NCBI GenBank assembly: GCA_902536695.1
Contig: CACAYQ010000003.1
Location: 1-60,287 of the forward strand
Direction of reading: 5' to 3'
Length of the DNA stretch: 60,287 nt
Source of the DNA: an uncultured Bacteroidota bacterium
GTDB lineage: Bacteria > Bacteroidota > Bacteroidia > Flavobacteriales_D > Parvicellaceae
In this document: positions 54,474 to 60,287 of the stretch, in pieces
Layout of the letters: every line of letters begins with the position of its first letter
Numbering within the stretch: the stretch's first letter is position 1
Made by a program: the position numbers and the translations under genes
The notes under the pieces: model-generated
What the model was told of the DNA's origin: nothing
What the model saw: only the letters and a program-made list of their open reading frames with translations
Database searches by the model: none

Positions 54474-55000
54474 GAAAAATAGTTTTTTTATTGAGTTTTT
54501 ATTGTTGGTTTTCATGTGGTTCTCACGAAACAAACAATAATACTAAAGCGATCACCGCTGTTTGTCTGTTAAATTCAGCAAGTGGCAGCTCAGTAGTGGG
54601 TAAAGCGGTATTCACAGAAATAAATAATAAAGTTACATTGGAGATTGATGTAAAAGGCCTAAGTTTTGGATATCATGCATTTCATATTCATGAATTTGGT
54701 GACTGCAGTTCTATTGATGCAAAGTCAGCTGGTGGCCACTGGAATCCAGATAATCATAAACATGGAAAATGGGGGACCGAATCTCATCATAAGGGAGACA
54801 TTGCTAATTTGTTCGCTGATTCCTCGGGTAGGAGTAGTTTAAAGTTCGAAACTGATTTGTGGTGTTTGGATTGCGATGATGAATCAAAGAATATTTTAAA
54901 TAAATCCTTAATTATTCATCAAGGACCAGATGATTTTCACTCTCAACCTTCGGGAAATGCAGGAAAAAGAATCGCCTGTGGGGTAATCAATTTGAATTAA
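54470..55000 (+). CDS. Cu/Zn superoxide dismutase
   Basis: 176 aa. Lipobox FSC at about 14-16 suggests a lipoprotein or export. Copper and zinc ligands are seen: FHIHEFGDC, GGHWNPDNHKHGKW, HHKGDIANL, HQGPDDFHSQPSGNAGKRIACGVI. Detoxifies superoxide outside the cytoplasm. Coupled to the flavodoxin-fold reductase. Confidence 0.93.
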   Translation: MRKIVFLLSFYCWFSCGSHETNNNTKAITAVCLLNSASGSSVVGKAVFTEINNKVTLEIDVKGLSFGYHAFHIHEFGDCSSIDAKSAGGHWNPDNHKHGKWGTESHHKGDIANLFADSSGRSSLKFETDLWCLDCDDESKNILNKSLIIHQGPDDFHSQPSGNAGKRIACGVINLN

Positions 55001-55023
55001 AATAATACAGTAAGCAATTAAAA

Positions 55024-55104
55024 GGCTAACCTATGTTTGACTATTGATTTATAACTAATTGAAAATATAGGTTATGAGTATGATTTGTAATCAATCTTGG
55101 ATTT
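55024..55104 (+). repeat. Junction relic J12
   Basis: gctaacctatgtttgac, ttataactaattgaaaat and ataggttatgag follow the arm and inverted-repeat order of the intact junctions; the core (from 55081) is no longer recognisable. The farthest and most decayed copy; no more were found to the window end. Confidence 0.5.
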
Positions 55105-55178
55105 TAAATATAGATTACAGTACCCCTCCTAACTCTACTTACCCAAAAAATCTTTCTTTACAGAGATTAGCATCTTCA

Positions 55179-56207
55179 TTATTTTTTCCCTTCTAAAAGT
55201 ACTTTGATCATGCTATGTTCGGCTTCTAAAAATATTCCTTGCTTATATGTGAAATGTCCATATCCCAAATTATCTGATCTGAAATTTACTTTAATACCTA
55301 ATTTATTTTGGTAATAATTACGGAGCCAATTACCAATTTCATGTGGACATAATTTATCATCAGAAGCGTGCCAAATACAAATATTACTATTCTTTATTTT
55401 GCGAGGATCAAATCCCCAATCGTAACATACATCATATGCTGTTTCATAAGTAACTCCAATACTTCCTCTTATTACAGCTCTTTTTATAGTATTTCTCATG
55501 ATTTTGAAAGTATCAGATGTGCTTGGTATTTTAATTGCTTTCAGTGTTAGCCAAGGAGACATTTTAACTAACATTAAATGCATCACAGAAAAATACCATA
55601 GCATGTAAAATTTTTGAATGGTGGCTGTATTGGGTAATGAATCAGAGCCAATTGCTGAGATTATATCTTCTTCCTTACTTACCTTAGATGGCAGTAATGG
55701 AGCATTAAGTCCGAAACCTTCGCAGCGTTCTTGAAAATAATACGCTGCAGCCATTGCGTGTGCGGTTCCTTGAGAGTGCCCCATAATCATAAACTTTTCA
55801 ACACCCTCTTTTTTAAGAACAGCCTCTAAATCCTCCCTTGGCCAATCTACAACTTGTCTCCCCGGCTTCATATCCGAAAATCCATAACCAGGCAAACTAA
55901 TGGCAATACCTTTTAGGCCTAATTCTATGCAGCATTTTTCATTAAAATTAACTTCACTTAAAGCTTCAGGACCTGAACCATGAATGCATATTATAACCTT
56001 GGATTGAGGATCCGTGTTTCCAAAAACAAAATATTCTACTTTTCGAGAATCATCGGTTATAACATATTTCCCTCCATCATTCTCAAGAACTTGATAATCG
56101 AATGATTGTTGTCCTTTTTTTAAAATTAAGAAACCTGAAAGTGAAAGGATCAGATAGATAGAAATTAATATGATTATAAAATATCCTAAAATATAAATTA
56201 CAATCAT
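55179..56207 (-). CDS. Alpha/beta hydrolase, membrane-anchored
   Basis: 342 aa. One N-terminal membrane helix (GYFIIILISIYLILSLSGFL), oxyanion-region IHGSGPEAL, nucleophile in MGHSQGTAHA, Asp in WHASDDKLCPHE and His in LGYGHFTYKQG. Substrate unknown. Confidence 0.85.
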   Translation of the reverse strand: MIVIYILGYFIIILISIYLILSLSGFLILKKGQQSFDYQVLENDGGKYVITDDSRKVEYFVFGNTDPQSKVIICIHGSGPEALSEVNFNEKCCIELGLKGIAISLPGYGFSDMKPGRQVVDWPREDLEAVLKKEGVEKFMIMGHSQGTAHAMAAAYYFQERCEGFGLNAPLLPSKVSKEEDIISAIGSDSLPNTATIQKFYMLWYFSVMHLMLVKMSPWLTLKAIKIPSTSDTFKIMRNTIKRAVIRGSIGVTYETAYDVCYDWGFDPRKIKNSNICIWHASDDKLCPHEIGNWLRNYYQNKLGIKVNFRSDNLGYGHFTYKQGIFLEAEHSMIKVLLEGKK

Positions 56208-56298
56208 TTTAAATTTTAATTACAAATTGTTGAGTAGATCTCCGATTAAAATAACTTTCTAAAATTTAAGTCTTCGCCTCAATTGGTAGAATAAATAA

Positions 56299-56565
56299 CT
56301 AAATGGTCAGTGGCTCAAAAGTATATCTAGTTGGAACAAAATTATGTTCTTTAAAAATTTGTTGTGTTGATGGTTTAGCTAGCCATTCTTTTAGTTTTGC
56401 AGGATTTACATCAAAAAAAAGTTCTAAAACAGTTTGCTCATCAATTTTACTAAAAATACTTTTTGAAGAATCGCACCAATTTGAAAACTCAGATTTTACT
56501 TTATCATACCCATTAGTTTTAAAATCATCAGCGTCATTGCAACTAGCCATAAGCATTAAATTCAT
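56299..56565 (-). CDS. Small conserved protein, unknown
   Basis: 88 aa. ASCNDADDFKTNGYDKVKSEF, DEQTVLELFFDVNPAKLKEW and FVPTRYTFEPL: a compact soluble protein, similar in feel to other about 80-90 aa bacterial proteins of unknown role. An internal ATG two codons on is also possible. Confidence 0.6.
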   Translation of the reverse strand: MNLMLMASCNDADDFKTNGYDKVKSEFSNWCDSSKSIFSKIDEQTVLELFFDVNPAKLKEWLAKPSTQQIFKEHNFVPTRYTFEPLTI

Positions 56566-56679
56566 ACTATTTAATTTAAGTTATACGTAGTTAAATGTAA
56601 GAATAAACAAATAGACCTTTCATATTGGATCGTAAAGTTTTTCAGATCTATCTACTTTTAACCACTTATTTTTTGGATT

Positions 56680-57717
56680 TTATTTATGAATAATTTTTTT
56701 CACAACAGTTCCATCATCATAGATATAAAGAAGAAGTTGGTTCGCCTTTTGCCTGGCTTCTTTACCCAGTAAATCAACTATTTTTTCAAGTCTTCTATAA
56801 TTTACAATATTAGTATTTAAGATATTAAGAGAATTACATCCAATCAGACCCATCATATCATATTTAGATACAAAATTCCATACTTCAATATTTGCATTTA
56901 TATCTTGATTTGCCCAAAATGACAGAGGAGAAGGCCAATCGTGATCTCCATTAATAATTTTTAATTCTTCAACTGAAACACATCCGTCACCATTTTGCCA
57001 TGAATATCTTTCTACGGTACTCCCATCAGATGTATTTATATTAGGAATTTGAGATATGATTGGGTTAATATCTGTATTATTATTAGTTGCCCAAAAATTA
57101 TTTATTTCTGAAACAGAAAAATAAACTCCGTTCAGCCCACTGTAGGGGTGTGTGCCATCAATAGTTCCATTAATTGTTAAGACAGCGGTTGGATGAGTTA
57201 AATTGCAATTATTAAAAGCGCCTATAAAAGCTCCTCCAGCAACTGAAGCTACTGCGCTAATCCTAGAATTTAATTGACAAGCTAAGTCATATGTGAACAT
57301 CCCTCCAAGTGAATATCCACAGGCATAAATTCTATCCATGTCTACATTGTAGCTAGAAGAGATAGTATTTATAAGTGTTTCAACAAAAAGTATATCATTA
57401 TGATTTGTTGGTTCCTTGTGAATCCAATTTGTCGAATTACCATCATTTGGATCTGCAAGTGCTTGAGGGTATACTAAAATAAAGCCGGCAGTATCAGAAA
57501 CAGATCTAAAGTCAGCTTCATAATTCATAAAGTCATTAGCAAATCCTGATCCTCCATGAAAAGCAAATAATAATGGAGTTGAAACAGATGGAGAATAAGT
57601 CTGTGGGACGTAAATAATATATTCTCTATTATTACCATCATAAAAAATATTTTCAGTACTTAATTGTTGCGTAAGACCCAAACATGGGATACATAATAAA
57701 AAGAGAATTTTTTTCAT
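56680..57717 (-). CDS. PHB-depolymerase-like esterase with short T9SS-like tail
   Basis: 345 aa. Signal peptide to LTQ (about 18). LFAFHGGSGFANDF, nucleophile in ACGYSLGGMFTY, and GDHDWP with the late His: an LpqC/poly(3-hydroxybutyrate) depolymerase or feruloyl-esterase-like hydrolase. The last about 30 residues (KIVDLLGKEARQKANQ ... YIYDDGTVVKKI) form a short sorting-like tail shared with the CotH gene at the window end. Confidence 0.8.
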   Translation of the reverse strand: MKKILFLLCIPCLGLTQQLSTENIFYDGNNREYIIYVPQTYSPSVSTPLLFAFHGGSGFANDFMNYEADFRSVSDTAGFILVYPQALADPNDGNSTNWIHKEPTNHNDILFVETLINTISSSYNVDMDRIYACGYSLGGMFTYDLACQLNSRISAVASVAGGAFIGAFNNCNLTHPTAVLTINGTIDGTHPYSGLNGVYFSVSEINNFWATNNNTDINPIISQIPNINTSDGSTVERYSWQNGDGCVSVEELKIINGDHDWPSPLSFWANQDINANIEVWNFVSKYDMMGLIGCNSLNILNTNIVNYRRLEKIVDLLGKEARQKANQLLLYIYDDGTVVKKIIHK

Positions 57718-57762
57718 GTAGAATCTAATTTACAAATGAATTTAAAAATTAGGTTAAATGAG

Positions 57763-59529
57763 CTATTCGATTTTTACAAATTCAAATCCACTGTAGTATA
57801 AGTTTCCATTTTCTAGTATTCTGAGTACATCACCATTACCCCTTCCAATTCCTCCTAGTACTGCAGATTTATCTGAAATCATATCAAAATGAAGAGTTCC
57901 TGAAAACATGGATTTAGATTTTAAATCCACTTTTAAAAATCCACTCTTCTCAGATGCGGTTAGTTTTAAATCAGAAAAATCATATAATCTATTTGTAGTT
58001 TCATAGATTTTACCAGTTAACTCATATTTTCCATACATTGATTTCCAGCTTTCGGGGTATGGTAAATTGACTTTATTTTTTTTCCCTAGATAAAATTCGT
58101 ACTTAGTTTTTGTATCTAACCTTTTAGCGTATATTTCATCGTTTACTTTCGTGAATTTAAATTCTTGATCTTTAATTTTGATGGGAATAAACCCAAAAAC
58201 CCATACTTTGAGCGAATAATTATTACTGTTTGTTTTCTTGTATAGTATAGCTTTTACAGGTCCCTGTTTAAATTTGATTTTATTTATATCCTTTACATCC
58301 ATTATTAGTTGACCTAAATTATATTTTCCAAAAATTTCATCGTCTTTAGGTGTGACTCCCTTGTAGGAAATCGGTGTGATGTAATCTAAATCCACCTCGA
58401 TGTCCTTAGATCTTTCTAGATAAATTTTTAAAAGCTTAGAAGCTTCTGACATACTTCTTCCGTTAACTGAATTGGTAAGAACAACAGCCCCAACTTTTTG
58501 TTCCGGTATATACGCAAAGTCGGCATGAAATGCATGTGTGTCTCCTCCATGTCCGATTATACTTACAATAGTACTATCCTTTTTTTTATGGTTTTTTATC
58601 TTAATACTGTCTATCATAAGAGCATAGCCATAAGCAAAAGGTTGAGTTAACGAAACGTTCGTAAGCTGATCACTTTCCATATCTACTATTGAGTTCGATG
58701 ATATAATTTGATTGCTTTTAAAAGAACCATCACCGATAAGCATGGATATAAAATTGCTCATATCAATAACATTGCTAGAAATAAAACCAGCAGCTACGTC
58801 TCTAACAGTAGGCTCTACAGTTTCCTTATTGCCATCATACGTTTTTGAAGTATTACTCAATTGATAACCAATAGAACTAGACGTCATATTTAGGGGAGTA
58901 AATATATTTTGTCTTAAGTAATCACCGTAGCTTAGACCGCTTACTCTTGATATAACTTCACCAAGTAACCCATAACCCACATTGGAGTATGCCGATATGT
59001 ATCGTCTTGGTGATATCAATCTTTGCTTGTTCAGTTCTTTAATTACCCATGAAATGGTAGGTGGATTATCCACAAAAAAGCCATTAGCGATATCGCTGGG
59101 TAGTCCGGATGTATGGCTAAGTATGTCGTTTATATAAATTTGGTTGCCGTCATTAAATGGGTTTTCTATTTTTAAATCAGTCAAATAATCCTTAATTGAA
59201 TTGGTCACACTTAGCTTATTTTGTTCTTGTAATTGCATGATGGATAGGGCAGTAAATGCTTTAGTAATTGACCCGATACCATAGATTGTATTTGCATTTG
59301 CTTTCTTCTTATTTTCTAAATCAGAAAACCCATAGCCCGTTGCATACACTATTTCTCCTTTATCCACAATAGCAATACTGGTTCCCGTGACTTTATTTCT
59401 TTTTAGAAGAGTAGTATATGTGCTGTCTATTTTAGCTCTCAGCTCCTCAGAAATCGTATTAATTTGAGCTGCCCCAGAGTAGGACATGGTGAAGCATACA
59501 GCTATTAATATGACAGAATTTTTATACAT
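57763..59529 (-). CDS. Serine hydrolase, beta-lactamase class C type
   Basis: 588 aa from the ATG at 59529, which gives a signal peptide ending SGAAQ. Catalytic SITK (S-x-x-K, about residue 86), YSNVGYGLLGE (Y-x-N) and GHGGDTHAF with the third motif. C-terminal domain of about 200 aa is beta-rich, as in DUF3471-like class C hydrolases. Probably acts on peptidoglycan peptides or other amides. A TTG start at 59544 is possible but less likely. Confidence 0.85.
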   Translation of the reverse strand: MYKNSVILIAVCFTMSYSGAAQINTISEELRAKIDSTYTTLLKRNKVTGTSIAIVDKGEIVYATGYGFSDLENKKKANANTIYGIGSITKAFTALSIMQLQEQNKLSVTNSIKDYLTDLKIENPFNDGNQIYINDILSHTSGLPSDIANGFFVDNPPTISWVIKELNKQRLISPRRYISAYSNVGYGLLGEVISRVSGLSYGDYLRQNIFTPLNMTSSSIGYQLSNTSKTYDGNKETVEPTVRDVAAGFISSNVIDMSNFISMLIGDGSFKSNQIISSNSIVDMESDQLTNVSLTQPFAYGYALMIDSIKIKNHKKKDSTIVSIIGHGGDTHAFHADFAYIPEQKVGAVVLTNSVNGRSMSEASKLLKIYLERSKDIEVDLDYITPISYKGVTPKDDEIFGKYNLGQLIMDVKDINKIKFKQGPVKAILYKKTNSNNYSLKVWVFGFIPIKIKDQEFKFTKVNDEIYAKRLDTKTKYEFYLGKKNKVNLPYPESWKSMYGKYELTGKIYETTNRLYDFSDLKLTASEKSGFLKVDLKSKSMFSGTLHFDMISDKSAVLGGIGRGNGDVLRILENGNLYYSGFEFVKIE

Positions 59530-59673
59530 TTTAACCAAATTCAACTCGTTTATAAACTAATCTATCGAAATTGTTTTTAAATATAAATTCATATTATTTT
59601 TTCTTTTTAAGTACATCTGTTATAATATCAGTAATAAAATAAATAAGTGTTTAAAAATGGTTAACATTTTAAT

Positions 59674-60287
59674 TTATGGGCTAGCCTTACATACCTTCTC
59701 TGCCGTTCCGTCACTGAAGATGTAGATTAATGGTTTATTAGCTTTAAACCCCGTTTCTCTGCCTAGTAAATCTATTATTTTAACCAATTCTTTGTTAGGA
59801 TCAACCACATTTTCTATATGATTGATACAAGGATGCGAATGGTTCCCAGGAATTTGAATTTGATTAAATCCGGTATTTATTCGCTCATTGAGATATTCCG
59901 CTACTCCCTTCTTCACGTGTGCACCAAAACTGTGGTTAACAGCATACAGGAAATCAGTAAATTGAAAACCATAATCCATGGAATAATAGGTATCGGATTG
60001 AACAGCACTGCTCAATAAACTAACTTTCAGCTGTAATTCATTATACCAATCTGATGAATTTAAATCAGTTAAAATTTGATCTAGGTAGGTATTAAACAGA
60101 TCATTGTAAAAGGGATAAGAAAGTAACCTTACTATTAGCGGTCTGTTGGTGTTATGCCAGCTGTTTAAATCCCTATTGGCCCAATCGATACCAAACCAGT
60201 CAATACCAAACGTATTATCCATATCGTATTCAATAAATACAAATTTCCCGGTTGATGGTTGTCGATACAAGTAATAATTATTCTTGT
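59674..60287 (-). CDS. CotH-like protein with T9SS-like tail (5' end beyond the window)
   Basis: Partial: the frame stays open to the window edge, so only the last about 204 residues are seen. FVFIEYDMDNTFG is the metal-binding CotH kinase motif (DxDxxFG). The C-terminus DLLGRETGFKANKPLIYIF matches the short tail of the esterase at 56680. Probably a secreted or surface kinase-like protein. Confidence 0.75.
   Translation of the reverse strand, partial: KNNYYLYRQPSTGKFVFIEYDMDNTFGIDWFGIDWANRDLNSWHNTNRPLIVRLLSYPFYNDLFNTYLDQILTDLNSSDWYNELQLKVSLLSSAVQSDTYYSMDYGFQFTDFLYAVNHSFGAHVKKGVAEYLNERINTGFNQIQIPGNHSHPCINHIENVVDPNKELVKIIDLLGRETGFKANKPLIYIFSDGTAEKVCKASP

Noticed and set aside
27521-55104. CRISPR array
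   Set aside because: The repeats are 0.3-8.5 kb apart with genes between them and match ssrA; there are no uniform spacers and no cas genes.
27521-55104. Classical integron
   Set aside because: The integrase lacks the look of IntI (no evident additional patch, Bacteroidota phage-type instead) and the junctions contain tmRNA-derived cores, not attC; only 32088-32911 looks attC-like.
1-60287. Insertion sequences and tRNA or rRNA genes
   Set aside because: No transposase frame and no tRNA cloverleaf or rRNA seen; tRNA-like signals are the tmRNA ends.

Overview
The window looks like a low-GC member of the Bacteroidota, most likely order Flavobacteriales (a Crocinitomicaceae- or Cryomorphaceae-like bacterium). 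The signs are no Shine-Dalgarno sequences before starts, promoter-like TAnnTTTG boxes, several proteins ending in type IX secretion (T9SS) sorting tails, SusC/BtuB-type TonB receptors with carboxypeptidase-like regulatory domains, and a tmRNA whose tag ends in YALAA.

Region 1 (1-27120) is ordinary chromosomal backbone: ferredoxin and acyl-CoA reductase (divergent), carbonic anhydrase, a phosphoribosyltransferase, a TonB receptor pair, a SiaB/SiaC-type kinase-phosphoprotein pair, cmk-truA-ABC exporter, uvrA, an ECF sigma factor, a 3-hydroxybutyryl-CoA dehydrogenase, a small polysaccharide cluster, pcm, rpsO-pnp, the primary sigma factor, rpe and an AlaDH/PNT-family dehydrogenase.

Region 2 (27125-27520) is ssrA (tmRNA). 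Its last 23 bases are the insertion target of everything that follows.

Region 3 (27521 to about 55100) is the notable part: a cassette array anchored in the 3' end of ssrA. A complete tyrosine recombinase lies directly downstream of ssrA, with an unknown partner protein, an excisionase-like protein, a structured intergenic element, a HUH-type Rep-like protein and a small HTH protein. The DNA is then divided by repeated junctions (J). The intact form is two TGTTTGACCT repeats 11 nt apart, then a TTGTAAC/GTTACAA inverted repeat, then, always 69 nt from the first repeat, a copy of the last 23 nt of ssrA plus one C. Intact copies start at 32916 (J1), 34197 (J3), 36628 (J4), 39758 (J6), 49198 (J8) and 50688 (J9; its core is split by an insert). 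Partial or decayed copies lie at 33949 (J2), 52294 (J10), 53629 (J11) and 55024 (J12). A second junction type (B) is at J5 (37620-37735) and J7 (48236-48351). Between junctions sit unrelated cargo cassettes C1-C11, with no second recombinase gene: an HNH/unknown gene pair and a kinase flanked by attC-like hairpins (C1), a cation transporter (C2), a large lipoprotein (C3), a CPBP protease (C4), an XRE/DUF2975 regulator with small exported proteins (C5), a full B12-riboswitch-controlled cobalamin uptake and salvage operon (C6), an SnoaL-like lipoprotein (C7), T9SS cargo and lipoproteins (C8-C10), and a flavodoxin-fold reductase with Cu/Zn superoxide dismutase (C11). Most cargo genes point back toward ssrA. 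This resembles an integron in logic but uses tmRNA-derived att sites. I read it as an accretion of elements or mobilisable cassettes served by one recombinase; that is inference from the repeats.

Region 4 (about 55180-60287) has no junction repeats: an alpha/beta hydrolase, a small conserved protein, a PHB-depolymerase-like esterase, a serine hydrolase and the C-terminal part of a CotH-like protein cut by the window edge.
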